Assembly: GCF_001401155.1 (NCBI RefSeq)
Contig: NZ_LJRO01000079.1
Coordinates: forward strand, 144,249 to 208,248
DNA length: 64,000 nucleotides
Direction: 5' to 3'
DNA from: Pseudomonas tremae
GTDB taxonomy: Bacteria; Pseudomonadota; Gammaproteobacteria; Pseudomonadales; Pseudomonadaceae
The position numbers and the translations under genes were made by a program. Below are positions 8,624-18,108 of the stretch, piece after piece. The first letter of the stretch is position 1. Each line of letters opens with the position of its first letter. Under the pieces are notes generated by a model. The model made no database searches. It was not told the origin of the DNA and saw only the letters and a program-made list of their open reading frames with translations.

Positions 8624-9463
8624 TCATTGCGACTGGCTGCGCCGCGAGGCGGGCAGCAATCTGGCGATAGGTTTCACATTGGCACTTGGCTGGCCAAAGC
8701 TGACATTGTAGGTCGCGATGACCTCGGCTGCGATGGACACGGCTATTTCCACGGGCAATTTGCCTTTGACCTCGGCCAGGCCCATCGGGCAACGCATGCG
8801 CTGCAGCAGGCTGGCGTCAAAGCCCCGTTCACGCAGCCGATGCTCGAATTTGACGCGTTTGGTTTTCGAACCGATCAGCCCGAAGTAGCCGAAGTCTGCA
8901 CGCTTCAGAATGGCGGCGGCCAGTTCCAGGTCGAGCTGATGATTGTGAGTCATGACGATGCAGTAAGTGCCGACAGGCAACTGCGCCACTTCATCGACCG
9001 GCTCGTCATTGACGATTTTCAGCACACCGTCCGGCATCGGATCGGGAAATTCGTGCTCACGGCTATCGATCCAGCGTACTCGGCAGGGCAGAGTGGCCAG
9101 CAACGGCACCAGCGCGCGACCGACATGCCCCGCGCCGAATACGGCGATCTGCGCAACCGGTTCGCCCATCGGCTCAAACAACAGCACGTTCACGCCGCCG
9201 CAACACTGACCCAGGCTTGCACCCAGATTGAAGCGTTCCAGGCGGGTCTGCCGGGTGCCATTGGCAAGCATCTCCCTGGCGATTTCCATGGCCTTGTATT
9301 CCAGATGCCCGCCACCGATGGTGTCGTAGATGCGCTCGGCGCAAACCACCATTTTCGAGCCGGCGTTGCGTGGCGTCGAGCCCAGCTCTTCGATGATCGT
9401 CACTAGAATGCCAGGTTCGCTGCGGGCCTGTAGCTCGGCCAGGGCGCTGATCCAGTCAGTCAT
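8624..9463 (-). CDS. xdhC: Xanthine dehydrogenase accessory protein XdhC
   Basis: The 279-residue protein matches XdhC, which binds the molybdenum cofactor, promotes its sulfuration and delivers it to XdhB. There is an N-terminal XdhC/CoxI domain (ILVTIIEELGSTPRNAGSKM near 20) and a C-terminal Rossmann-like domain starting at IAVFGAGHVGRALVPLLATL near residue 108, followed by MTHNHQLDLELAAAIL. Its ATG overlaps the xdhB stop by four bases. Confidence 0.94.
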   Translation of the reverse strand: MTDWISALAELQARSEPGILVTIIEELGSTPRNAGSKMVVCAERIYDTIGGGHLEYKAMEIAREMLANGTRQTRLERFNLGASLGQCCGGVNVLLFEPMGEPVAQIAVFGAGHVGRALVPLLATLPCRVRWIDSREHEFPDPMPDGVLKIVNDEPVDEVAQLPVGTYCIVMTHNHQLDLELAAAILKRADFGYFGLIGSKTKRVKFEHRLRERGFDASLLQRMRCPMGLAEVKGKLPVEIAVSIAAEVIATYNVSFGQPSANVKPIARLLPASRRSQSQ

Positions 9464-11982
9464 TTCTGCTCCAGAACGGAGTGATCCAGGCCGGGCGCCT
9501 TCGCGAGCAAGCTCGCCCCCACAGGGGAATCCGGGACATCTGAAGACGACGCTTCGCTTGCTCGCGTAGAGGCCTGTGCGGCGCTGGCAACGATCGGCTC
9601 GGAACGCCCGTTTGTTGAGCGACGCGGATCGCTGTTTCGACGCATCTGCTCACAGCCCCAGAGCACTTTTTCCGGAGTCGCCGGGGCATCGATGTTCGGC
9701 TGATGACGATAGTCTCCCAGGCTCGCCACTGCATCCTTGATTGCACACCAGGCGGCAATGCCGAGCATGAACGGCGGTTCGCCCACGGCCTTGGAGTGGA
9801 ACACGGTGTCTTCCGGATTCTTGCGGTTTTCGACCAGCTTGACGCGCAAGTCCAGCGGCATGTCGGCAACCGCGGGGATCTTGTAAGAGGCCGGGCCGCT
9901 GGTCATCAGCTTGCCCTTGTCATTCCACACCAGCTCCTCGGTGGTCAGCCAGCCAGCGCCCTGGATATAGCCGCCTTCGACCTGACCGATGTCGATGGCC
10001 GGGTTCAGCGACGCACCCACATCGTGGAGGATGTCAGTGCGCAAGGTCTTGTATTCACCGGTCAGGGTGTCGACGATCACCTCGACGCAGGCGGCCCCGA
10101 ACGCGTAGTAATAGAACGGCCGGCCACGCGCCCGACTGCGGTCATAGAAAATCTTCGGCGTCTTGTAGTAACCGGTGCTGGACAGCGACACCTGGCCCAT
10201 CCACGCCAACTGAGCCAGCTCGGCAAAGGGCAGGACCATGTCGCCGATCCGCACATGGCCATTTCGAAACTCGACCTCGGTTTCTGCCACCTCATGATGC
10301 CGCGCTGCAAACTCGATCAGCCGCTGCTTGAGGATTTCGGCAGCATTCTGCGCCGCTTTGCCATTCAGGTCGGTACCGCTGGACGCCGCCGTCGGCGAGG
10401 TGTTCGGCACTTTGTCAGTATTGGTGGCAGTGATCTGGATGCGGTCGATATCGACCTGAAACACTTCTGCCACGACCTGCGCGACCTTGGTATTCAAGCC
10501 CTGACCCATCTCGGTGCCACCGTGGTTCAGGTGGATGCTGCCGTCGGTGTATATATGAATCAGCGCGCCCGCCTGGTTGAGAAAGCTGGCGGTGAACGAG
10601 ATGCCAAACTTGACCGGGGTCAGCGCCAGGCCTTTTTTCAGGATCGGGCTGTCGGCGTTGAAGGCGCGAATGGCCTCGCGACGCACCGCGTACTGGCTGC
10701 TTTGTTCCAGGTCGGCAGTCATTTCTTCTAGCAGGTTGTGCTCGACGGTCTGGTAGTAATGAGTAACGTTGCGTTCGGTCTTGCCATAGTAATTGGCCTT
10801 GCGCACCGCCAGCGGGTCCTTGCCCAAGAAGCGGGCGATGCAGTCCATGACCTCTTCGATGGCCACCATACCCTGTGGGCCACCGAAGCCGCGGTAGGCG
10901 GTATTCGAGGCCGTATGGGTCTTGCAGCGATGGCCGTTGATCGTGGCTTCGCCCAGGTAATAAGCGTTGTCGGCATGGAACATCGCGCGGTCGACAATCG
11001 AGGCCGACAGGTCTGGCGAGTAGCCGCAATTGCCTGCCAGGTCCAGCTCTATGCCTTGCAAGCGACCTTCATCATCAAAGCCTACGTCGTACTCGATGTA
11101 GAACGGATGGCGCTTGCCGGTCATCTGCATGTCTTCGAAGCGTTGCAGGCGCATCTTGGTCGGCTGCCCAGTCAGGCGGGCAATCACCGCGCATAGGCAC
11201 GCCGGGCTGGCTGCCTGGGTTTCCTTGCCGCCAAAGCCTCCGCCCATGCGCCGCATGTCGACCACAATGCGGTTCATCGGCACGTCCAGTACCTCGGCCA
11301 CCAGCTTCTGGATTTCCGTAGGGTTCTGGGTCGAGCAGTAGACAATCATGCCCCCATCCTCAGTCGGCATGACCGAGGAAATCTGGGTTTCCAGATAAAA
11401 ATGCTCTTGACCACCGATGTGCAGGTTGCCTTGCAAGCGATGGGTTGCGCCTTGCAGCGCCGTTGCAGAGTCGCCGCGTTTGTGGGTATGGCTGTCGAGC
11501 ACAAAATACTTCTGGCGCAGCGCCTGGACCACATCCAGCACGGGCTCCAGGTCTTCGTATTCGATGATTGCGGCCATGGCGGCCTGGCGTGCTACGTCCA
11601 GATCCCGTGCAGCAACGGCAAGCACCGGCTGGCCGACGAATTCAACCTTGTCGATGGCCAGCAGCGGGTCGCCCGGCAGCAGCGGGCCGATGTCCTTCAG
11701 GCCCGGAATGTCTGCATGGGTGATCGCAATTCGTACGCCTGCAAAAGCGTAGCAGGGCGATGTGTCGATGCTGATGATGCGCGCATGGGCGCGGTCGGAC
11801 AGCCGCGCATACACATGCAACTGATTGGGAAACTCAAGGCGGTCGTCGATATAAACGGCTTCACCCGACACATGCTTGTCGGCGCTGTCGTGCTTTACGC
11901 TACGACCGACGCCGGTGCTGAGGCCTTGTTGAAACAGCGCAAGCATGTCGGCTTGTGTCAGCGGCGGGTTGTGATCAGACAT
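9460..11982 (-). CDS. xdhB: Xanthine dehydrogenase molybdenum-binding subunit with REP-encoded C-terminal tail
   Basis: The 840-residue large subunit carries the molybdopterin cytosine or guanine dinucleotide site and oxidises hypoxanthine and xanthine. Family motifs are RRMGGGFGGKETQAAS near 246, NTAYRGFGGPQGMV near 358, and KAVGEPPFMLGIAAW near 745 with the catalytic Glu. The homologous core ends about residue 782. The last 58 residues are Ser/Ala-rich and include GASLLAKAPG (822-831), which is the translation of a REP palindrome at 9499-9523. Despite the extension the stop still overlaps xdhC, so coupling is preserved. Its start overlaps the end of xdhA by eight bases. Confidence 0.95.
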   Translation of the reverse strand: MSDHNPPLTQADMLALFQQGLSTGVGRSVKHDSADKHVSGEAVYIDDRLEFPNQLHVYARLSDRAHARIISIDTSPCYAFAGVRIAITHADIPGLKDIGPLLPGDPLLAIDKVEFVGQPVLAVAARDLDVARQAAMAAIIEYEDLEPVLDVVQALRQKYFVLDSHTHKRGDSATALQGATHRLQGNLHIGGQEHFYLETQISSVMPTEDGGMIVYCSTQNPTEIQKLVAEVLDVPMNRIVVDMRRMGGGFGGKETQAASPACLCAVIARLTGQPTKMRLQRFEDMQMTGKRHPFYIEYDVGFDDEGRLQGIELDLAGNCGYSPDLSASIVDRAMFHADNAYYLGEATINGHRCKTHTASNTAYRGFGGPQGMVAIEEVMDCIARFLGKDPLAVRKANYYGKTERNVTHYYQTVEHNLLEEMTADLEQSSQYAVRREAIRAFNADSPILKKGLALTPVKFGISFTASFLNQAGALIHIYTDGSIHLNHGGTEMGQGLNTKVAQVVAEVFQVDIDRIQITATNTDKVPNTSPTAASSGTDLNGKAAQNAAEILKQRLIEFAARHHEVAETEVEFRNGHVRIGDMVLPFAELAQLAWMGQVSLSSTGYYKTPKIFYDRSRARGRPFYYYAFGAACVEVIVDTLTGEYKTLRTDILHDVGASLNPAIDIGQVEGGYIQGAGWLTTEELVWNDKGKLMTSGPASYKIPAVADMPLDLRVKLVENRKNPEDTVFHSKAVGEPPFMLGIAAWCAIKDAVASLGDYRHQPNIDAPATPEKVLWGCEQMRRNSDPRRSTNGRSEPIVASAAQASTRASEASSSDVPDSPVGASLLAKAPGLDHSVLEQK
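9499..9523. repeat. REP palindrome inside the xdhB coding region
   Basis: CCTTCGCGAGCAAGCTCGCC followed by CCCACA contains the stem GCGAGC / GCTCGC around AA and the flanks typical of Pseudomonas REP elements. The same design is seen at 31878-31901, 31946-31969 and 50239-50262. A partial inverted relative, GCTTGCTCGCG, lies at 9556-9566. It is translated into the XdhB tail. Confidence 0.8.
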
Positions 11983-13429
11983 AGTCAGTCACCCGCGTCG
12001 CAAAGGCTGGTTTTTGCAGTTCGATGAAATACTTGCGCAACAGGTTGCGAGCGCTCAGCAAACGGTACTCCTTGCTGGCTCTGAAGTCCGACAGCGGAGT
12101 GAAATCGTCACCCAGCGCAGCACAGGCACGCTCCAGGGTTTCATTGTTCCAGGGCTGGCCGGTCAGCGCCTGCTCGCACGCCGTTGCGCGTTTCGGGATC
12201 GCTGCCATGCCGCCAAATGCAACGCGAGCGTCATTTACCACGCCATCTTCTATCGTCAGGCGAAACGCCGCACAAACTGCGGAAATATCGTCGTCCAGCC
12301 GTTTGGATACCTTATAAGCACGGAATATGTGCCGAGGATTTGCAGTCGGGACGATAATTCGTTCGATGAACTCGCCTGCCTGGCGGGCGGTGACCTTGTA
12401 ATCGATGAAGTAATCTTCCAGCGCCAGCGTGCGTTGAACAGTACCCTTGCGCAGCACAACCCGAGCACCGAGTGCGATCAGCAGTGGCGGGGGGTCACCT
12501 ATGGGCGAAGCGTTGCCGATGTTGCCGCCCAGCGTGCCTTGATTACGAATCTGCAGTGAAGCAAACCGCTGCAGCAGCTCGCCGAAATCCGGGTATTCGG
12601 CTTTGAGCGCGGTGTAGCAATCGGTCAGTGGCGTCGCTGCGCCGATCTCCAGGCGGTCCTCGAAGCGTTCGACACGCTTCATTTCGGCGATGTGCCCGAC
12701 GTAGATCAGGGCGGGCAGCGGTTTATGGAGTTGCGTGACTTCAAGCGCCAGATCGGTGCCGCCCGCTAACAGGCGAGCTTCTGGGTTAGTGTGATACAGG
12801 TCGGCAAGATCAGCCACGGTCAGCGGGATCAGGCAGTGTTTGTCGCCGTCGCTCAGTTCGCCGGTCCTGTCAGGTGTGATCGCGCGCAAGCGCTCGATTG
12901 TCTGGCCTTCGCGTTGATCGAACTGGTCAGGCAACTGCTCGCCGCAAGCCTGCTCGGCAGCGGCAAGGATCGGACGATACCCCGTGCAGCGACACAGGTT
13001 ACCGGCCAGGGCTTCATGGACCTGATGGGCATCGGCCTGCTGACTGTTCTTTTGCAACGCAAACAGCGACATCACAAACCCGGGCGTGCAGAAGCCACAT
13101 TGCGAGCCATGACACTCCACCATTGCCTTCTGCACACTGTGCAAATGGCCCTGATGTTTCAGGTCTTCCACGCTTATCAATTGTTTGCCATGCAGGGAGG
13201 CGACGAAAGTCAGGCATGAATTGACACTGCGGTAACGCAGTTGTGGCTGACCGTCGGCATCGCTTTGCAGCTCGCCGATCACCACAGTGCAAGCGCCACA
13301 GTCACCACTGGCGCAACCTTCCTTGGTACCGGGCTTGTGTGCCTGCTCACGCAGGTAGGTCAGCACGGTCATGTTCGGATTCAGGGTGCGCTCGGTTTTT
13401 AGCTCTTGGTTCAAAAGGAACTGAATCAC
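11975..13429 (-). CDS. xdhA: Xanthine dehydrogenase small subunit (2Fe-2S and FAD)
   Basis: The 484-residue subunit passes electrons from the molybdenum site to NAD. It contains a plant-type 2Fe-2S domain with CASGDCGACTVV near residue 38, a second all-helical 2Fe-2S domain with CGFCTPGF and NLCRCTGYRPI near 108-150, and a FAD domain (about 185-360) with LLAGGTDLALEV and GTLGGNIGNASPIGDPPPLL. I place the start at the GTG at 13429 (VIQFLLNQEL), where homologues begin and where CGAGGG lies nine bases upstream; an in-frame ATG at 13447 would place that ribosome site inside the gene. It leads the operon xdhA-xdhB-xdhC-guaD and is divergent from a GntR gene. Confidence 0.93.
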   Translation of the reverse strand: MIQFLLNQELKTERTLNPNMTVLTYLREQAHKPGTKEGCASGDCGACTVVIGELQSDADGQPQLRYRSVNSCLTFVASLHGKQLISVEDLKHQGHLHSVQKAMVECHGSQCGFCTPGFVMSLFALQKNSQQADAHQVHEALAGNLCRCTGYRPILAAAEQACGEQLPDQFDQREGQTIERLRAITPDRTGELSDGDKHCLIPLTVADLADLYHTNPEARLLAGGTDLALEVTQLHKPLPALIYVGHIAEMKRVERFEDRLEIGAATPLTDCYTALKAEYPDFGELLQRFASLQIRNQGTLGGNIGNASPIGDPPPLLIALGARVVLRKGTVQRTLALEDYFIDYKVTARQAGEFIERIIVPTANPRHIFRAYKVSKRLDDDISAVCAAFRLTIEDGVVNDARVAFGGMAAIPKRATACEQALTGQPWNNETLERACAALGDDFTPLSDFRASKEYRLLSARNLLRKYFIELQKPAFATRVTDYV

Positions 13430-13506
13430 GGCGCAAAGCCCTCGCATTTATTGTCATCAGACATGTCGATGAATCTATCAGCTCTGCCAATGGGGTCAAT
13501 TTTTTT

Positions 13507-13522
13507 CTGACTCCGAAGTCAG
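13507..13522. promoter_or_regulatory. CTGACT/AGTCAG inverted repeat upstream of xdhA
   Basis: CTGACTCCGAAGTCAG is a perfect six-base inverted repeat with a four-base loop, and AGTCAG recurs at 13525-13530. It is centred about 85 bases upstream of the xdhA start and about 190 upstream of the divergent GntR gene. It may be an operator or a leader hairpin; nothing distinguishes these from sequence alone. Confidence 0.4.
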
Positions 13523-13705
13523 GAAGTCAGAGTTTTCGTCGACTCATTGATCATGAGTTTTCAGCGACTGGTTGTTAATAGAAGGAATGTGCAAGGTTTT
13601 TGCTTAATTCGTGCCAGTTTTTGCAGCTATGGCCCTGCGCCATCCACGCAGGGTGAGATACACTTCGCCGCTTGCATGCAGAACTGGTTTTTTTGAAGGA
13701 TAGTC

Positions 13706-14365
13706 ATGACGTTCAAGGCACCGGACAGCCTCGCTGAGCAAATTGCTCATCATCTTGCCGAGCGGATCATTCGCGGTGAGCTCAAGCCTGGAGAGCGAAT
13801 TCAGGAGCAGAAAGTCACGCAGGCGTTGAACGTCAGTCGTGGCTCCGTGCGCGAGGCATTATTGATTCTGGAGCGCCGCCATCTGGTGGTGATCCTGCCG
13901 CGCCGTGGTGCTCAGGTCACGGTGCTCAATGCGCACAATGTCACCAGCCTGTGCAACCTGATGAGCGAACTGTACATTTTGCTGGCCAATTCGGTAGTCG
14001 AGCATTGGCAGGCCGATGATGATCTGCTCCCGTTCATGCAGATACAGCAGCGTCTGCGCGCCAGTTTCGAGCAGCAGGACGCCAAGACGTTCGTCGAAGA
14101 GAGCTTTAATGTGATGCGCGCAGCCTATCTGTTTGCCAACAACCCCTATCTTCAGGAAACCGTCGAGAACCTGCAGCCCTCCATGAGCCGCAGCTATTTT
14201 CTGGCTCTTGAGCAGCGCAAGGCCGAGATGAGCGATTATCTGGCGCTGTTCGATGAATTGTTTGCTGCCGTGATCGCGCGTGACAAAGCGAAAATTCGCG
14301 TGGTGCTGACCAACTATTGCCAGCGCAGTTGTCAGCTCGTGCTGTCTGCCTTGGCGGCGGACTGA
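13706..14365 (+). CDS. GntR-family regulator (FCD type), divergent from xdhA and adjoining smc
   Basis: The 219-residue protein has a winged helix at about 10-75 (GELKPGERIQEQKVTQALNV, SRGSVREALLILERRHLVVI) and a helical C-terminal domain resembling FCD but with few of the usual metal-binding His residues. It is divergent from xdhA across 276 bases, so control of the xdh operon is plausible. It ends five bases before smc, whose start has no strong ribosome site of its own. The effector is unknown. Confidence 0.82.
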   Translation: MTFKAPDSLAEQIAHHLAERIIRGELKPGERIQEQKVTQALNVSRGSVREALLILERRHLVVILPRRGAQVTVLNAHNVTSLCNLMSELYILLANSVVEHWQADDDLLPFMQIQQRLRASFEQQDAKTFVEESFNVMRAAYLFANNPYLQETVENLQPSMSRSYFLALEQRKAEMSDYLALFDELFAAVIARDKAKIRVVLTNYCQRSCQLVLSALAAD

Positions 14366-14369
14366 CGCC

Positions 14370-17300
14370 ATGCGCCTGAAGTGCATCAAGCTGGCGGGGT
14401 TCAAGTCTTTCGTCGACCCCACCACGGTGAACTTCCCCAGCAACATGGCGGCTGTTGTCGGCCCCAATGGTTGCGGCAAATCGAACATTATTGACGCCGT
14501 GCGCTGGGTTATGGGCGAAAGCTCGGCCAAGAACCTGCGCGGCGAGTCGATGACCGATGTCATCTTCAACGGATCCACCAGCCGCAAGCCGGTCAGCCAG
14601 GCGAGCATCGAACTGGTTTTCGACAACTCGGACGGCACACTGGTGGGCGAGTACGCCGCCTACGCGGAAATTTCGATCCGCCGCAAAGTGACGCGCGACA
14701 GCCAGAACAGCTATTACCTCAACGGCACCAAATGCCGTCGTCGTGACATTACCGATATCTTCCTTGGCACGGGCCTCGGGCCGCGCAGCTACTCGATCAT
14801 CGAGCAGGGCATGATCTCCAAGCTGATCGAAGCCAAGCCCGAAGACCTGCGCAATTTCATTGAAGAAGCTGCCGGGATCTCCAAGTACAAGGAACGGCGT
14901 CGGGAAACCGAAAACCGCATTCGTCGTACGCACGAGAACCTTGCGCGTCTGACTGACCTTCGCGAAGAGCTGGAGCGCCAGCTGGAGCGTCTGCACCGGC
15001 AAGCGCAAGCCGCCGAGAAATATCAGGAATACAAGGCCGAAGAGCGGCAGTTGAAAGCGCAGCTCTCGGCGCTTCGCTGGCAGGCATTGAACGAGCAGGT
15101 CGGCCAGCGCGAGGCAGTAATCGGCAATCAGGAAGTCGGTTTCGAAGCCTTGGTGGCTGATCAGCGCAGCGCTGATGCGAGCATCGAGAGGCTGCGCGAC
15201 GGGCACCATGACCTGTCCGAACGCTTTAATCTGGTGCAGGGGCGCTTCTATTCGGTCGGTGGTGATATCGCCCGCGTCGAGCAGAGCATTCAGCACGGCC
15301 AACAGCGGCTGCGACAGTTGCAGGACGACCTGCGCGAGGCTGAGCGTGCCCGGCAGGAAACCGAATCCCATCTGGGGCACGACACAACGTTGCTCGCCAC
15401 CCTTGGCGAAGAGCTGGAAATGCTCGAGCCCGAGCAGGAAATGACCAGCGCCGCCGCCGAGGAGTCAGCCATCGCGCTGGAAGATGCCGAAGCCGCCATG
15501 CAAAACTGGCAAGAGCAATGGGACGTCTTCAACCAGCAGTCCGCCGAGCCGCAGCGCCAGGCGCAGGTTCAGCAATCGCGTATTCAGCAACTGGAACAGA
15601 GCATCGAGCGACTGGCGGAGCGTCAGCGACGTCTGTCCGAGGAGCGCCAGTTGCTCGCCGCTGACCCTGAAGACGCGGCCATTCTTCAATTGAGCGAAGA
15701 CCTCGCCACCCGTGACCTGACCCTCGAAGAGCTGCACATGGGCGAAGAGCAGGCTGTCGAGCGTCTGGAGCAACTGCGCGAGGCCTTGCAGCACGCCAGC
15801 CAGGCGCAGCAGCAGGCGCAGGGTGAGTTGCAGCGGCTGAACGGCCGACTGGCTTCGCTGGAGGCCTTGCAGCAGGCAGCACTTGATCCCGACACCGGCA
15901 CCGCGCAGTGGCTGCGTGATCAACAGCTGGCCGAACGTCCGCGACTGGCCGAGGGCCTGAGCGTCGAGGCTGGCTGGGAGTTGGCCGTAGAGACTGTACT
16001 GGGCGCCGATTTGCAGGCAGTGCTGGTCGATGACTTTGCCGGGCTCGACCTTGCAGGCTTCGAACAAGGTGATTTGCGCTTGCTGAGTGCCAGTGCCGAC
16101 ACCGTGCGTGTGCCGGGCAGTTTGCTCGAAAAAGTCGAAAGCACGGTCGATCTGTCGGCTTGGCTGGGGCAGGTTATCCCGGTCGAAGATCTGGACGAGG
16201 CGCTGTCCCGTCGGCCGCAGTTGAGCGCCGGACAAAGCCTCATCAGTCGCGACGGTTACTGGGTCGGGCGGCATTTTTTGCGGGTGCGGCGTGCCAGCGA
16301 AGCGCAGAGCGGCGTGCTGGCGCGAGGTCAGGAACTGCAGCAGCTTGGGCTGGAGCGTGACGAGCGCGAAGCGACGCTTGCAACGCTGGAGGAGCAGTTG
16401 CTGAGCCTGCGCGAACAGCAGTCGCAACAGGAAGAAGCACGTGAGCAACTGCGCCGCCGTCTGCAGGACGAAACCCGTCAACAGAGCGAACTCAAGGCGC
16501 AACTTTCTGCGGCCAGGGTAAAAGTCGAGCAGTTGACGCTGCGTCGCACGCGTCTGGACGAAGAGCTGGCCGAACTTGCCGGGCAGCGCACGCTGGAGCA
16601 TGAGCAGCTTGGCGAGTCGCGCCTGCAATTGCAGGACGCGCTGGACGCCATGGCACAGGACACCGAGCAGCGCGAAGTGCTCCAGGCTCAGCGCGACTCA
16701 CTGCGTGAGCGTCTGGACCGCATACGTCAGGACGCGCGGCAACATAAGGATCACAGCCACCAACTGGCAGTGCGTCTGGGTTCGATCAAGGCGCAATATG
16801 ATTCGACGCGTCAGGCGCTGGAGCGCTTGCGCATGCAGTCCGAGAGGCTGACGGAAAAACGCGAGCAACTGAGCCTGAACCTGGAGGAGGGTGAGGCACC
16901 GCTCGAAGAGCTGCGCCTCAAACTCGAAGAGTTGCTGGAGCGACGCATGGTGGTCGATGACGAAATGCGCATCGCCAAGAACGCTCTGGAAGACGCCGAC
17001 CGTGAATTGCGCGAAGCAGAGAAGCGCCGTACCCAGGCTGAGCAGCAGTCACAGTTGCTGCGCGGCCAGCTTGAGCAGCAGCGGTTGGAGTGGCAGTCAC
17101 TGACCGTGCGCCGCACTGCGTTGCAGGACCAGTTGCATGAAGACGGCTACGATTTGCACGGTGTGCTTGCCACGCTGACCCCGGAGGCCAGCGAACAGGC
17201 CGCCGAGCAGCAACTGGAAAGCATCGCTGGACGTATTCAGAGGCTGGGCGCGATCAACCTCGCGGCCATCGACGAATATCAACAGCAATCCGAGCGCAAA

Positions 17301-17858
17301 CGCTACCTGGATGCACAGGATGCCGATCTGGTGGAGGCGCTCGACACGCTGGAAAACGTCATTCGCAAGATCGACAAGGAAACCCGCAATCGCTTCAAGG
17401 ATACCTTCGATCAGATAAATAGCGGAATTCAGGCACTTTTCCCGAAAGTTTTCGGTGGAGGCTCGGCTTATTTGGAACTGACGGGCGAAGATTTACTCGA
17501 TACAGGGGTGACAATCATGGCGCGCCCACCCGGCAAGAAGAACAGCACCATTCATCTGCTGTCGGGTGGGGAGAAAGCCTTGACTGCACTGGCGCTGGTT
17601 TTTGCCATTTTCAAGCTCAACCCCGCGCCGTTCTGCATGCTGGACGAGGTTGATGCTCCGCTGGATGATGCCAACGTCGGCCGCTATGCGCGGTTGGTGA
17701 AAGAAATGTCACAAACGGTGCAGTTCATCTACATCACCCACAACAAGATCGCCATGGAAATGGCCGATCAACTGATGGGGGTGACGATGCATGAGCCCGG
17801 TTGTTCGCGGCTTGTGGCCGTTGATGTGGAAGAAGCGATGGCACTGGTGGATGCCTGA
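14370..17858 (+). CDS. smc: Chromosome segregation protein SMC
   Basis: The 1162-residue ATPase organises and condenses the chromosome with ScpA and ScpB. The head is split: Walker A GPNGCGKSN at residues 31-39 and, near the C-terminus, the signature LLSGGEKALTALALVFAIF followed by Walker B CMLDEVDAPLDD. Long heptad coiled coils rich in Glu, Gln, Arg and Leu fill about 165-500 and 670-1000, and a hinge domain of mixed composition lies about 505-660 (AQWLRDQQLAERPRLAEGL). It starts four bases after the upstream GntR gene. Pseudomonads use this SMC together with MksB; mksB is not in this window. Confidence 0.97.
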   Translation: MRLKCIKLAGFKSFVDPTTVNFPSNMAAVVGPNGCGKSNIIDAVRWVMGESSAKNLRGESMTDVIFNGSTSRKPVSQASIELVFDNSDGTLVGEYAAYAEISIRRKVTRDSQNSYYLNGTKCRRRDITDIFLGTGLGPRSYSIIEQGMISKLIEAKPEDLRNFIEEAAGISKYKERRRETENRIRRTHENLARLTDLREELERQLERLHRQAQAAEKYQEYKAEERQLKAQLSALRWQALNEQVGQREAVIGNQEVGFEALVADQRSADASIERLRDGHHDLSERFNLVQGRFYSVGGDIARVEQSIQHGQQRLRQLQDDLREAERARQETESHLGHDTTLLATLGEELEMLEPEQEMTSAAAEESAIALEDAEAAMQNWQEQWDVFNQQSAEPQRQAQVQQSRIQQLEQSIERLAERQRRLSEERQLLAADPEDAAILQLSEDLATRDLTLEELHMGEEQAVERLEQLREALQHASQAQQQAQGELQRLNGRLASLEALQQAALDPDTGTAQWLRDQQLAERPRLAEGLSVEAGWELAVETVLGADLQAVLVDDFAGLDLAGFEQGDLRLLSASADTVRVPGSLLEKVESTVDLSAWLGQVIPVEDLDEALSRRPQLSAGQSLISRDGYWVGRHFLRVRRASEAQSGVLARGQELQQLGLERDEREATLATLEEQLLSLREQQSQQEEAREQLRRRLQDETRQQSELKAQLSAARVKVEQLTLRRTRLDEELAELAGQRTLEHEQLGESRLQLQDALDAMAQDTEQREVLQAQRDSLRERLDRIRQDARQHKDHSHQLAVRLGSIKAQYDSTRQALERLRMQSERLTEKREQLSLNLEEGEAPLEELRLKLEELLERRMVVDDEMRIAKNALEDADRELREAEKRRTQAEQQSQLLRGQLEQQRLEWQSLTVRRTALQDQLHEDGYDLHGVLATLTPEASEQAAEQQLESIAGRIQRLGAINLAAIDEYQQQSERKRYLDAQDADLVEALDTLENVIRKIDKETRNRFKDTFDQINSGIQALFPKVFGGGSAYLELTGEDLLDTGVTIMARPPGKKNSTIHLLSGGEKALTALALVFAIFKLNPAPFCMLDEVDAPLDDANVGRYARLVKEMSQTVQFIYITHNKIAMEMADQLMGVTMHEPGCSRLVAVDVEEAMALVDA

Positions 17859-18108
17859 GCAACGCTTGCTCGATCGGCTAAACGGGTGTGAAAAGGCAAG
17901 AAAATGCAGCGGTTGTGCGCTAGATGGCACTTTGTGCAGTAAAGAGACGTAACGGACGGTGTAAAGTTACCTTTGGTCGTGCTAGTTTAGTGACCACTTT
18001 TTTATTTCAGCGTGGGCAAAATGCCAGTCAGAACATGGACTTGGCACCACGTATTAAAGGGGTTTAGGCCCTTATTTTCAGATTTCTTCATTAGAGGCAC
18101 TGGATTAC

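Noticed and set aside
13501..13530. Hairpin before xdhA as a terminator
   Set aside because: The T run is on the wrong side for the plus strand and becomes an A run on the minus strand; it was kept only as a possible operator.
15465..16628. 387-residue open frame opposite smc
   Set aside because: It arises from the repetitive coiled-coil codons of smc and is Leu/Gln-rich without domain structure.
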